NCBI RefSeq assembly: GCF_012516395.1 | Contig: NZ_CP051206.1 | Coordinates: forward strand, 4,407,334-4,471,333 | DNA from: Dolichospermum flos-aquae CCAP 1403/13F | Lineage (GTDB): Bacteria; Cyanobacteriota; Cyanobacteriia; Cyanobacteriales; Nostocaceae | Length of the DNA: 64,000 nucleotides | Reading direction: 5' to 3' | Shown: positions 54,247 through 64,000 of the stretch, in pieces | Numbering within the stretch: the first letter of the stretch is position 1 | Layout: each line of letters opens with the position of its first letter | Made by a program: the position numbers and the translations under genes | The notes under the pieces: generated by a model | Seen by the model: the letters and a program-made list of their open reading frames with translations, nothing else | Databases searched by the model: none | Told to the model about the DNA's origin: nothing

Positions 54247-56064
54247 ATGTTACTAAATTTCATAGATAGAGTGGGAGAATTAAATCCCCAACTATTTCGA
54301 GAACTAAAAGGTAGATTAAAACCTTTTAATCTGATTATAGCTATGGGTTCTTCTTTACTACTCCAACTCATAGTTTTTCTCTTGCAATTACGAGAATTTC
54401 CCGATGAGAAATACTATCTCAGAGCAACTTACTGTACTTTGAAAGAAGTATACCAAAACCAAGAACAGGAACTTTATAAACAACAGAGTTTACTTACCCA
54501 AAAATTAGATAATTATCGGCAAATTCAACTATCAGATAATACCATAATCCCCAACTTAGAAGCCCAACTTCAGCAAGTTAGAACTGAACTATCTAGCTTA
54601 CAGAATTATTTATCTAAAAATATTTGTCCTTTAGATAAAATAGACTGGCAATTATGGTGGAGAGATCATTGGGAATATACATTTCTAACGTTAAGTGTAA
54701 TTTTCATTTTTACACTCTTAGTTGGGGGAACTTATTTATTAATCAGTGATTTAGCCAAAGAAGAACAACGAGGAACATTGAACTTTATTCGGCTTAGTCC
54801 TCAGTCAGAAACAAGCATTTTAACTGGAAAAATTCTCGGAGTTCCTAGTTTAATTTATCTCTTTGTCCTCACAGCAATTCCTTTACATTTCTGGGCTGGA
54901 CATTCTGCTAAAATTGCTTTAAGTTACATTTTCAGTTATTATGCTGTGATTGCAGCTAGTTGTGTTTTCTTCTACAGTGTAGCCCTAATTTTTGGTCTAG
55001 TTAGTCGTTGGTTTAGCAGCTTTCAACCTTGGTTGGGTAGCGGTGCTGTACTTGTGTTCTTGTTGATGACCATGACAATAATGGTATCGTCTTATGGAAA
55101 CTTTAATAATCCTCTGACTTGGATTAGATTCTTCAGTCCCTGGGATATTACCAATTATCTATTCCCTAATCTATTTCGTTCATATAAAGATTCGTCAATA
55201 CAGCAGCTACAATTCTTCTATTTACCAATAGGTGAAAATTTCATTACCTTAGTCGGCTTTCATTTAGTTAATTACGGAATTTCTTCCTACGGCATTTGGC
55301 AAGCCATGAAACGCTGCTTTCGGAATGCAGACAGTACAATATTGAGTAAAAAACAAAGTTATTTATTTGTAGCTTTTACTCAAGTAATGTTTTTAGGATT
55401 GACTATCCCCGTAGTTGATGATAAATACGATGCAGGGATGATATTCCTGATTGCTTTATTCAACTTTGCCTTAGTTTTGACTTTAACTATTGTCCTTTCA
55501 CCTCATCGTCAAATTATCCAAGATTGGGCAAGATATAGACACCAAAATCATCGAGATAAATCTGTATTCCAAGATTTAGTATTTGGTGAAAAAAGCCCAG
55601 CAATTGTTGCTATCGTCATTAATCTATTAATTGCTACTACCCCGATAATAATCTGGATTTTGTTCTCACCTACTAATTTTTATAATGGTAGTGTTGATAA
55701 GCATAAAGTCATATTAGCGATGGTTTTAGCCTTGAGTTTGATGCTGATGTATGCCACAATTGCTCAACTGATGCTACTGATGAAAAACCCCAAGCGTTAT
55801 GTGTGGACAGTGGGAACTATTGGTGTAGCTATGTTTTTACCATCAATTATTCTCTCAGTCTTGGGTATTAGTCCATCAGAAAATCCGACTTTGTGGTTAT
55901 TCTCCACCTTTCCTTGGGCGGCTATAGAATACACTCAGACGACAACAATTTTTCTGGCACTTTTAGCTGAGTTAACTGTTGTCGCTTTGTTAAATTTCCA
56001 ATTAAATCGCCAAGTTAGAGTTTTAGGCGAATCTGCAACCAAAACATTATTATCAGGAAGATAA
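54247..56064 (+). CDS. ABC transporter permease (ABC-2 type)
   Basis: A 605-residue membrane protein from ATG 54247, with GGAGGT 7 nt upstream. A first hydrophobic segment (LIIAMGSSLLLQLIVFLLQL) is followed by a ~100-residue soluble loop (about residues 50-145), then many membrane helices, for example HWEYTFLTLSVIFIFTLLVG and VIAASCVFFYSVALIFGLVS. It contains KEEQRGTLNFIRLSPQSETS, the ABC-2 coupling region. With the preceding ATPase it forms an exporter; the substrate is unknown. Confidence 0.82.
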   Translation: MLLNFIDRVGELNPQLFRELKGRLKPFNLIIAMGSSLLLQLIVFLLQLREFPDEKYYLRATYCTLKEVYQNQEQELYKQQSLLTQKLDNYRQIQLSDNTIIPNLEAQLQQVRTELSSLQNYLSKNICPLDKIDWQLWWRDHWEYTFLTLSVIFIFTLLVGGTYLLISDLAKEEQRGTLNFIRLSPQSETSILTGKILGVPSLIYLFVLTAIPLHFWAGHSAKIALSYIFSYYAVIAASCVFFYSVALIFGLVSRWFSSFQPWLGSGAVLVFLLMTMTIMVSSYGNFNNPLTWIRFFSPWDITNYLFPNLFRSYKDSSIQQLQFFYLPIGENFITLVGFHLVNYGISSYGIWQAMKRCFRNADSTILSKKQSYLFVAFTQVMFLGLTIPVVDDKYDAGMIFLIALFNFALVLTLTIVLSPHRQIIQDWARYRHQNHRDKSVFQDLVFGEKSPAIVAIVINLLIATTPIIIWILFSPTNFYNGSVDKHKVILAMVLALSLMLMYATIAQLMLLMKNPKRYVWTVGTIGVAMFLPSIILSVLGISPSENPTLWLFSTFPWAAIEYTQTTTIFLALLAELTVVALLNFQLNRQVRVLGESATKTLLSGR

Positions 56065-56070
56065 CGATGC

Positions 56071-56102
56071 AGATACCGGACTTTTAAAAAGGTCTGGTAT
56101 CT
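56071..56102. terminator. Bidirectional terminator-like hairpin
   Basis: AGATACCGGACTTTT pairs imperfectly with AAGGTCTGGTATCT, followed by a T-rich stretch, between the convergent permease and priA genes. It is also a diverged relative of the 33-bp palindrome family. Confidence 0.6.
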
Positions 56103-56124
56103 AAATTTTTAAATTTTGATTAGA

Positions 56125-58593
56125 CTACATAATATTAATCGGATCTACATCAATTGTTAAACTGACAGAAGCAGGAGAAAGCGATCGCACTTCTGGCCAA
56201 TCTGGTAAATTTGGTAAAGCGTCAGGATCAAACTTGAGTAATATTTGCCAACGATAACGGTTAGCTACTCGTAAAATACTAGCTGGTGCAGGTCCCAATA
56301 TCTCAAATCCTTCTTTATTGTTCAAAAATGTAGCAATGATTTGGGCTGTGTTTTGGACTTGAATGGGATCTAAACTACTTAATCGCAATAAAATTAATCT
56401 CCCATAGGGAGGATAATTCAGAGTTTGTCTTTGTGCTAACTCTGCATCAGCAAAAGATTGATAATCATGTTTTTGCACTGCTTCAATAATCGGATGTTCT
56501 GGAGTATAGGTTTGGACAATTACCCTCCCTGGATCATCCCCTCTTCCCGCCCTTCCCGCAACTTGGGTCAAAGTTTGAAATGTGCGTTCATTGGCGCGAT
56601 AATCAGATAAGTGCAATAATCCATCCGCAGCGACTACACCCACAAGGGTAACTTGGGGTAAATCTAACCCTTTTGTCAGCATTTGTGTCCCTACTAATAA
56701 ATGGGCTTCACCATTAGCAAACTGGGTAAGAAGTTTCCGGTGTGAACCTTTAGTGGTGGTGGTATCACTATCAAAGCGAATTATTTTCAAATTGGGAAAT
56801 TGCTTAGTTAATTCCTGCGCTACCCGTTGAGTACCGCTGCCAAAAAACTTTAAATAAGGGGAACTACATTCAGGACAATGGGGAGGATGTAAACGCCCAT
56901 AATTACAATAATGACAGCGCAATAATTCCGGCGCTCCCTCTTCCACATGATGATAAGCCAGGGATACATCACAATGGGGACATTCCAACACATAACCACA
57001 ACTGCGACAAGAAACAAAGGTACTATGTCCACGCCGATGAATAAATAATATTCCCTGTTGTTGTCTTTCTGCCAATTGTTGCAGCGCATTTTGCAGCTTT
57101 CTACTAAAAATAGACCGATTTCCCTCTTTTAACTCTTGACGCATATCCACGATTTCCACAGGTGGTAATGGGCGCGAGTTAATGCGTTCTGGTAATGATA
57201 AATATAGTTGATTTCCACTTACCCAACTTTCTAAAGAGGGAGTCGCAGAACCTAAAATTAGGGGACAATGTGCTAATTCGGCTCGCCATTGAGCGATGGT
57301 GCGGGCGTGGTAAGTGGGAATGGGAGAATCTTGTTTAAAGCTGCTATCGTGTTCTTCGTCCAGGATAATTAAGCCTAGATTGGGTAAAGGAGCGAAAATG
57401 GCGCTGCGAGTCCCGATGATGATTTGCGGCTCTCCTGTGAGCATTTGTCGCCAGGTGTCGTAACGTTCACCGTCAGAAAGGGCGCTGTGATAAACGTGGA
57501 CTTTGTGACCAAATCTAGCGCGGAATCTATCTGTAAGTTGAGGTGTGAGGCCGATTTCGGGAACTAAAACAAGGGCCGATTTTCCTTGTGCGAGTAATGG
57601 TGCTATGGCTTGTAAGTATACTTCTGTTTTTCCTGAACCTGTCACCCCATGTAGCAATACTTGAGCAAATCCGGTTAAGGAATTAATCGTTTCTAAGGCG
57701 TTATTTTGGGCTGGTGTTAAGGATTTTGCCCAATCTGCGGCTACTGTGGGGCCTTGTTCTCTGCGTAATATTTCCCTGTCTTCAATGACTATATAGCCTT
57801 TATCTACTAAGGCTTTTAGGGTGGAAGTGCTGGTATTGCAAAGTTGCAATAATTCACTTTGCCATATTTCTCCCCCTTGTCGTCGCAAAACTTCCACAAT
57901 TTCTTTTTGACGGGCTGTTAAATCGTCATGATTATTATCTAGAAGTGTGACAGCTTTTTGTAATTTAGGTTTGGTAAGTTGTGGCGGTTCTAAATAATTT
58001 TCGGCTAAACCTAAGCGGATTAATTCCCGAATTCCGCGATATGCAGCTTTAACTTTTTGTTGGATGTAGTGATAACTATAGTCTGCTGTTGGGGTTTTTT
58101 CTAAAAGTGTAATTACTTGCTGGGCTATAGGACTAATATAAATAGCAAGATTTTTTTTACCCAGAGAAGTCAACCGTAAACGACGTTGTGATCTTCCTAA
58201 TAATCCCGGTGGTAAAGCGACGCGAATTACTAAAATTAGAGGTGTATAGTAATAGGCTGCAACACGGTTGAGTAATGTCCAATAACCAGGAGGAAAAAAC
58301 CCTTCACTAACTACATCTTCTACTTCTCGAATTTTTTCTAAGGGAATATCTAGATTCGGTTCAGTTAATAAGCGGATAGCGATCGCTCCTACCTGTGTCG
58401 CACCAAAGGGAACGCTTAAAATATCTCCTGGTTTGATTGCTAACTGTGCTGGGATTTTATAGGTAAATAAATCTGAACATCCTGGACAGTCTACAAGCAC
58501 TTCCACCCATTCAGGTAATTTTGCTGGAGATTGATATGATCCTCCCGGTTCAGCTACAGCGATAACAGATGATTTTGCACCAATACTATACAT
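56125..58593 (-). CDS. priA: Primosomal protein N' (PriA helicase)
   Basis: An 822-residue replication-restart helicase. The N-terminal DNA-binding region contains VDCPGCSDLFTYKIPAQLAI. The helicase core has VLLHGVTGSGKTEVYLQAIA, LIILDEEHDSSFKQDSPIPT and VAGRAGRGDDPGRV. The zinc-binding insertion is CRSCGYVLECPHCDVSLAYH plus CHYCNYGRLHPPHCPECSS. I prefer the ATG at 58593 over the TTG at 58614. Length is slightly above the usual ~730-800. Confidence 0.94.
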   Translation of the reverse strand: MYSIGAKSSVIAVAEPGGSYQSPAKLPEWVEVLVDCPGCSDLFTYKIPAQLAIKPGDILSVPFGATQVGAIAIRLLTEPNLDIPLEKIREVEDVVSEGFFPPGYWTLLNRVAAYYYTPLILVIRVALPPGLLGRSQRRLRLTSLGKKNLAIYISPIAQQVITLLEKTPTADYSYHYIQQKVKAAYRGIRELIRLGLAENYLEPPQLTKPKLQKAVTLLDNNHDDLTARQKEIVEVLRRQGGEIWQSELLQLCNTSTSTLKALVDKGYIVIEDREILRREQGPTVAADWAKSLTPAQNNALETINSLTGFAQVLLHGVTGSGKTEVYLQAIAPLLAQGKSALVLVPEIGLTPQLTDRFRARFGHKVHVYHSALSDGERYDTWRQMLTGEPQIIIGTRSAIFAPLPNLGLIILDEEHDSSFKQDSPIPTYHARTIAQWRAELAHCPLILGSATPSLESWVSGNQLYLSLPERINSRPLPPVEIVDMRQELKEGNRSIFSRKLQNALQQLAERQQQGILFIHRRGHSTFVSCRSCGYVLECPHCDVSLAYHHVEEGAPELLRCHYCNYGRLHPPHCPECSSPYLKFFGSGTQRVAQELTKQFPNLKIIRFDSDTTTTKGSHRKLLTQFANGEAHLLVGTQMLTKGLDLPQVTLVGVVAADGLLHLSDYRANERTFQTLTQVAGRAGRGDDPGRVIVQTYTPEHPIIEAVQKHDYQSFADAELAQRQTLNYPPYGRLILLRLSSLDPIQVQNTAQIIATFLNNKEGFEILGPAPASILRVANRYRWQILLKFDPDALPNLPDWPEVRSLSPASVSLTIDVDPINIM

Positions 58594-59768
58594 AAATTTT
58601 CGATTTATAAACAAATATTGTATTCACCGACAAGGTTTAATTCTATCCTTTGGTTTTACTTTGTGTAAATAGTATTTTACAATACTTCAATTACCCATAA
58701 TCCTTGATAATCTCTAATTTATGTAATCTACTAGTACACAACGGCGTAAGTCAATCAACCATTAAAAATTTGACAAAAGCTTGTGTAATCTGCTTTTTTA
58801 ATTTTTAATTTTTAATTTTTAATTCCGCACTGCGGTACTAGACAAATTAGCTTCTACAATTTAGGCAATAAATAATTGAAGATTGAAATTTTAAATTTGA
58901 GCAAGTAGCTTACACAGTCTTGATCAGATTTTTTAATGCTTTGTTGACTTACCGACTGGGATACTCAAGCTGCAAAACCTATCTTGAGAAATATGCCGAA
59001 GTAATGAGTAATCATGAGTAAGTAGGTAATTAAGTGATTAAACTTCCAGATTTTTATGTGATTTGTAACATCTTGATTAACTAGTAAATTATGTTATTAA
59101 TCAATCATGAGATTGAGCTACGAAATAAGGCATAGAGTTTTTCAACCTATTGATAGATATTAAATATTTTTTGAATATGAGATGCTTTTAAACGATAAAT
59201 ATTATCCGGATTAGAAGTTACCATTTTTGTAATTTGGATCATTTAGTAAATTTTCGGAGAGATAAATAACTCTAGTACCAAAATGGCGATTTATTCAATT
59301 ACTCTGATGATTCCAGCCGGACAAACCTGAAAACTTTGCAAAAAATACACGAAAATTTAATATATATCATTTTTCGGTGATTTATCACCTTTACACGGAA
59401 GCTATGTACAAACTACAGGCAACAAGCAACTGATTTTTCCCCAGATCATTTAAGATAGATAGATAGGCTTCTTTCTCTATGTTTTTGATATTTGTTAAAG
59501 TTAGTCTTAGGGGGTTTGACCTATTTAGTAATCAAGAAAAGCATAGAGAATATGTCTATTGGGTTTCTGAAAAAAATAGTTTTTTGTGAGTGCTAAAGTC
59601 GTTAATGATTATAGGTCGTATCTAGCCAGAACTAAAAATAATGGACAAATACTGATTTCCATTCCAGACGAGGAATGATTAAAAAGAGAGGATTTTGCTA
59701 GAGAAGAAGGGTGTATTTGTCCTCAAGGGAAAACTACCAAGCCTGAAAGAGGCTGTTGTCATGAAATT
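58594..59768. other. 1.2-kb non-coding region upstream of the second sigma gene
   Basis: A divergent spacer between priA and the sigma gene. It contains a TTTTTAAT heptamer run (58796-58825) and is otherwise AT-rich. No ORF of note or structured RNA recognised. It parallels the long leader region of sigA. Confidence 0.5.
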
Positions 59769-60938
59769 ATGTACCAAACAAAGCAACCATCTCTAACGGA
59801 AACTATGAATCTTGCTGAATTGGGAACAATGGAAATACTAGAGAATATTACTGATCATGAAGAACCATCAATTGAGAGTTTAGATCAAGTAGTATATGAA
59901 GATGCTACAATTGTCGAAAACTTGGCATCAGAAGAGCGCAATGGCGATGACATGGCCGCAGCCCGTCCTTCGGGATATAATAAAACCGAAAATGATGATG
60001 CTGTTGGCGCATTTTTTAAGGAAATGGCGCGTTATCCCCTACTCAAACCTGATGAAGAAGTGGAATTAGCGCGACGGGTGAGATTTTTAGAAGAAGTCAA
60101 AGAATTGCAAGCAGCTTTAGAATTAGAACTAGGAGCGCAGCCTAGTAAGGTGCAGGTGGCTTCGCAATTAGAGATAACAGAAAAACAACTGGAAAGCCGC
60201 TTGTATCAAGGTAGAGTGGCCAAGCGAAAAATGATTCGCTCCAATCTCCGGTTAGTCGTATCTATTGCTAAACGATATTTAAATCGTGGTGTCCCTTTTC
60301 TCGATTTAATTCAAGAAGGAGCAATGGGTTTAAACCGCGCTTCTGAAAAATTTGATCCTGATAAAGGATATAAGTTTTCTACTTATGCTTATTGGTGGAT
60401 TAGACAAGCAATTACCAGAGCGATCGCTAATGATGCCCGAACTATTCGCTTACCAATCCATATTGTTGAGAAACTTAATAAACTAAAAAAAGCCCAACGG
60501 GAACTCAAACAAAAACTCGCTCGGAATCCCACAGAGGCCGAAATGGCCGAAGCTTTGGAAATTACAGTTCACCAACTGCGTCAACTTCAACAACTGCGTC
60601 GTCAAGCCCTGTCCCTTAACCACCGTGTCGGTAAAGAAGAAGACACAGAATTAATGGATTTGCTAGAAGATGAAGACAACCAGTCTCCCGAAGCCAAAAT
60701 GAACGAAAACATGATGCGTCAGGAGATTTGGGAAGTTCTCGGAGACGTACTCACCCCACGAGAGAAAGATGTCATTTCCCTGCGCTATGGACTCACCAGC
60801 AGTGAACCCTGCACCCTAGAAGAGGTGGGAAATATGTTTAACCTTTCCCGCGAACGAGTCCGTCAAATCCAAAGTAAAGCCATGCGGAAATTACGCCGTC
60901 CTCACATAGCCAAGCGGTTAAAAGGTTGGTTGGTATGA
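59769..60938 (+). CDS. RpoD-family sigma factor (group 2)
   Basis: A 389-residue sigma-70 factor. Region 1.2 is AVGAFFKEMARYPLLKPDEE, region 2 FLDLIQEGAMGLNRASEKFD and [14 protein letters not shown], region 4 CTLEEVGNMFNLSRERVRQI. The GAMGLNRASEKF core departs from the [12 protein letters not shown] of primary sigmas, which points to group 2 (stress or nitrogen-responsive SigB/C/D/E types). The N-terminal ~70 residues are acidic and unlike SigA. Alternative ATG at 59805. Which named sigma it is remains open. Confidence 0.88.
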   Translation: MYQTKQPSLTETMNLAELGTMEILENITDHEEPSIESLDQVVYEDATIVENLASEERNGDDMAAARPSGYNKTENDDAVGAFFKEMARYPLLKPDEEVELARRVRFLEEVKELQAALELELGAQPSKVQVASQLEITEKQLESRLYQGRVAKRKMIRSNLRLVVSIAKRYLNRGVPFLDLIQEGAMGLNRASEKFDPDKGYKFSTYAYWWIRQAITRAIANDARTIRLPIHIVEKLNKLKKAQRELKQKLARNPTEAEMAEALEITVHQLRQLQQLRRQALSLNHRVGKEEDTELMDLLEDEDNQSPEAKMNENMMRQEIWEVLGDVLTPREKDVISLRYGLTSSEPCTLEEVGNMFNLSRERVRQIQSKAMRKLRRPHIAKRLKGWLV

Positions 60939-60960
60939 GTCATTAGTCAGTTGTTAGTAG

Positions 60961-61271
60961 GGGCGAAGCATTTGGAAGATAAATTATCGGTCATTGCCAA
61001 AAATAGTTCTCCAAATGCTTCGCCCGTACAGTTGTTAGTAGGGGCGAAGCATTTGGAAGATAAATTATCGGACATTGCCAAAACATAGTTCTCCAAATGC
61101 TTCGCCCGTACAGTTGTCAGTAGGGGCGAAGCATTTGGAAGATAAATTATCGGACATTGCCAAAACATAGTTCTCCAAATGCTTCGCCCGTACAGTTGTT
61201 AGTAGGGGCGAAGCATTTGGAAGATAAATTATCGGACATTGCCAAAACATAGTTCTCCAAATGCTTCGCCC
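60961..61271. repeat. Four tandem foldback repeats, period 82 bp
   Basis: Units at 60961-61025, 61042-61107, 61124-61189 and 61206-61271. Each has perfect 15-bp arms GGGCGAAGCATTTGG/CCAAATGCTTCGCCC, so each can form a long hairpin. Copies 2-4 share two changes (GGACATT and AAACATAG) relative to copy 1. A reverse-complement copy identical in sequence to unit 1 is at 25191-25255. Units are separated by GTACAGTTGTTAGTAG, itself related to the heptamer family. Confidence 0.9.
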
Positions 61272-61359
61272 GTACAGTTGTCAGTTGTCAGTTGTCTGTG
61301 GTTAAAAAAAATTAGACACATTGAGTATAAAATGTGAACTAATGACCAATGACCAATGA

Positions 61360-61848
<489 letters not shown>

Positions 61849-62106
61849 AGTTTAAAGGATACAAGAGGAAATATAGCAAATCTCCCTTTTATCCTTCATT
61901 ATTAATTTCTTTTTGCTCTTCTTCAATTTAAATTCATATAAGTTTACATTTTGCCTAAACCCTGAAGCTATCAATCAATTAATCTGAAATTCTCAATTAT
62001 TTCAGCCAAGTTTGACAGCCTGTCGTTTGACTAATGCAACGAAATCAAATGAGAATTAGGGAGGATATTTGCACCGATTCAGACATTGTTGTCGAGAGAA
62101 CACCAG

Positions 62107-62445
62107 ATGAAAAAGATTGTCTCAGTATTATTATTAGGCATAGCTATCTTCAACTTTGCCTTCAGTAGTCCTGCTTTGGCCGCAGACGCAGCCAGTGGAG
62201 CTAAAATATTTAGTGCTAATTGTGCTTCTTGTCATGCGGGTGGCAGAAATTTAGTTAATGCTGCCAAAACCCTGAAAAAAGCAGATTTGGAAAAGTACGG
62301 TATGTACTCGGCTGAAGCAATTGTTTATCAAGTTACTAATGGTAAAGGTGCTATGCCAGCCTTTAAGGGTCGGTTAAAAGCAGAGCAAATAGAAAATGTA
62401 GCTGCTTATGTCCTACAACAAGCTGATAACGGCTGGAAGAAGTAA
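62107..62445 (+). CDS. petJ: Cytochrome c6
   Basis: A 112-residue precursor. Signal peptide [20 protein letters not shown] to SPALA, then the mature cytochrome with heme motif CASCH and axial Met in [12 protein letters not shown]. It carries electrons from cytochrome b6f to photosystem I or oxidase in the thylakoid lumen. The ATG at 62107 is chosen since the in-frame codons before it are not part of the signal peptide. Confidence 0.95.
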   Translation: MKKIVSVLLLGIAIFNFAFSSPALAADAASGAKIFSANCASCHAGGRNLVNAAKTLKKADLEKYGMYSAEAIVYQVTNGKGAMPAFKGRLKAEQIENVAAYVLQQADNGWKK

Positions 62446-62476
62446 ATTTACATCTAATTTGATGGTTTAACAATGT

Positions 62477-62507
62477 GCGGGGCTTTTTGTCCCGCTCAGT
62501 CTTTTTA
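62477..62507 (+). terminator. Rho-independent terminator after petJ
   Basis: GCGGG and CCCGC form a short GC stem (62477-62481 and 62491-62495) with a T-run shortly after. Confidence 0.65.
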
Positions 62508-62733
62508 TTAGTAATTAGATTTAGTAACCACTGTACAACCAAAAATATCATCAGCATGGTAAATGGCTTTTCTTTAATATCTTAATATTTTCATAAATTC
62601 TCCATTCCATGAATAAAATAAATTAATTATTCCCTGCCTAAATAGAAAAATTCATCAAAGCATAGATGTTGTTGATATCATCTTTTAGTGGATTCTAAAT
62701 CAAGAAAATAATTATCATAAATAGCCAGAAAAT

Positions 62734-64000
62734 ATGGAATTTTCAAGTGTCACTATAGAACAGCGCGAAAAAGAAGCTGAAGCATTAAAGACTTTTCTTT
62801 TCTTTAGTCTAATTGGTTCATTGGTATTACATATTGGGATACTAGCTTTAGCTATTAACAAATTTTTTCTCAAATTCCCTGAAGTTAGAGAAGAACCCAT
62901 TGAAGTGACAATTCTGGAAACAATACCCCAGGAAGTAAACCAACTACCAGTAGAGATAAAATCCCTAGCAAAAACAAATTCCGGTGGTGGTGGAAATAAA
63001 GGTGGCGGAATTTCTACACCAACAAAAACAGCCCTGAATATGATTAAGTCTTCTGTCGCACCCATAACCAAACAGGCTCAACTAAAAATCACTACTAACC
63101 TTATCAGTAAACAATCCCAAACACTTACAAATCGTGAACCAGCGAAAATATTAACTCCTGTACAAACTAACCCAATAGAAAACACAACTCCTGAACCTGC
63201 GACAACACCACCCCCAGTAGAAACAAAACCAATACAAAAATTAGATGAAAACGCAAATACCCTAGCGTCTACTCAACCCCAAGTGCAGACAAAACCCACA
63301 AAAATCACACCATTAAAGTCAGAAACTCAACCTAATGCTAGTTCCAACAATATCCCTAGCAACTCCACCGCTTCCACACAGTTACCGCAGAATAAAAATA
63401 TTTTAGGCAATTTAGGCGATCGCTCAAGAAATAGTTTAGGTACTGGAAACGGTACTGGTGTTGGTAATGGAATTGGAAATAGTACAGGTAATGGTACTGG
63501 TTCAGGTACTGGTGTTGGTAATGGAATTGGAAATAGTACAGGTAATGAAAGTGGGAATAAACCAAAATCAGAAAATACACCAATAGCTACCGCACCGAAA
63601 CCTCCCATAGAAAACAGTTCTAAACTGAATCGTGCGGATTGTATCCAGTGTCAAATTAAGTACCCAGATAGAGCCAGACAGCGTGGCATAGAAGGAAATG
63701 CAGAAGTTGCTATTGATACTGATAGCCAGGGTAATGTTACGCGAGTTCGGTTAGTCCGTTCCAGTGGTGATAGCGAACTAGATCAAGCCGCTCAACAAGC
63801 TGCACAAGAGTGGAAATTAACACCCACAGCAGAGGGAAGAGAAGGGGTAAGAGCCTCAGTTAACTTTGCCATTAAAGGATCACAGCGTCACCGTAAACTT
63901 CAAGAACGGCAAATACAAAAACAAAGAGCAACCACCAAAAAAAACCCTGAAAAAGCGACTTCTACCTCTACTCCTATCGAATCTCCTCAATATAATCAAC
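62734..64000 (+). CDS. TonB-family protein (incomplete at window end)
   Basis: At least 422 codons from ATG 62734, open to the last base. The N-terminus has one membrane segment (FFSLIGSLVLHIGILALAIN) in the TonB topology. A long Pro/Thr/Gln-rich linker follows, then a Gly/Asn repeat (GTGVGNGIGNSTGN occurs twice). A C-terminal TonB domain shows YPDRARQRGIEGNAEVAIDT and VTRVRLVRSSGDSELDQAAQ. It transduces energy to outer-membrane transporters; the ExbBD partners are not in the window. Confidence 0.85.
   Translation, partial: MEFSSVTIEQREKEAEALKTFLFFSLIGSLVLHIGILALAINKFFLKFPEVREEPIEVTILETIPQEVNQLPVEIKSLAKTNSGGGGNKGGGISTPTKTALNMIKSSVAPITKQAQLKITTNLISKQSQTLTNREPAKILTPVQTNPIENTTPEPATTPPPVETKPIQKLDENANTLASTQPQVQTKPTKITPLKSETQPNASSNNIPSNSTASTQLPQNKNILGNLGDRSRNSLGTGNGTGVGNGIGNSTGNGTGSGTGVGNGIGNSTGNESGNKPKSENTPIATAPKPPIENSSKLNRADCIQCQIKYPDRARQRGIEGNAEVAIDTDSQGNVTRVRLVRSSGDSELDQAAQQAAQEWKLTPTAEGREGVRASVNFAIKGSQRHRKLQERQIQKQRATTKKNPEKATSTSTPIESPQYNQ

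Noticed and set aside
60947-61250. Two overlapping minus-strand frames in the foldback array
   Set aside because: They are created by the 82-bp period of the repeat and encode the same string repeatedly; no start signal or homology.
63327-63608. Minus-strand Pro/Leu-rich frame opposite the TonB-family gene
   Set aside because: It is the shadow of the Gly/Asn repeat of the plus-strand gene, which has a clear TonB domain.

Overview
The window is chromosomal DNA of a filamentous cyanobacterium, most likely of the Nostocales. It carries ndhF, ycf3, petJ, an NAD(P) transhydrogenase operon and two RpoD-type sigma factors. HIP1 octamers (GCGATCGC) and short heptameric repeats are frequent, and remnants of xisH/xisI (fdxN-element excision control genes) are present. 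The genus cannot be fixed from sequence alone.

Region by region. 1-3.7 kb: the end of ndhF and a Ser/Thr kinase carrying three GUN4 domains. 3.8-11.3 kb: accessory genes, including a toxin-antitoxin (TA) pair, a Uma2 nuclease, a DUF4336 protein, a nucleotidyltransferase, a type II restriction-modification pair and an aldo/keto reductase. 11.4-15.4 kb: an unknown protein, an MFS transporter and acetolactate synthase with a zinc-ribbon tail. 15.5-18 kb: vapBC directly followed by an IscB (OMEGA) element with its omega/HEARO RNA. 18-26.2 kb: a TPR protein, sigA, gyrB interrupted by a 435-residue intein, and miaA. 26.2-31.3 kb: higBA, then the leftward rpmH-rnpA-PH-yidC-khpB-yceD cluster and a DUF2808 protein. 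31.8-36.7 kb: pntA1-pntA2-pntB and a DUF4365/unknown two-gene unit. 36.9-42 kb: a dense TA island (three hicAB, parD with a truncated parE, vapB with a frameshifted vapC, an orphan antitoxin, phd/relE and xisHI remnants) embedded in HIP1-containing repeats. 43-48 kb: small accessory genes, an FHA-kinase, a PP2C phosphatase and a pseudouridine synthase. 48.1-54 kb: a Tat-exported glycosidase-like protein, a second omega RNA with no iscB beside it, dnaK, gatC and ycf3. 53.2-64 kb: an ABC exporter, priA, a second sigma factor, a tandem foldback-repeat array, a GNAT acetyltransferase, petJ and a TonB-family protein running off the end.

The most notable observation is the pair of omega RNAs. One lies in front of iscB, with its presumed guide taken from the 3' end of vapC. 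The other lies 33 kb away, just upstream of dnaK, with no nuclease gene. The two differ in sequence, but the differences keep helices paired; one 9-bp stem shows four double compensatory changes. This supports a conserved RNA structure in both. The IscB itself seems to have Asn where the RuvC-III catalytic Asp is expected. Other notable structure includes repeat elements that have entered genes (inside the PP2C gene, over the miaA stop codon), an 8-bp duplication that breaks a vapC, and a hicAB duplication bounded by HIP1 repeats.
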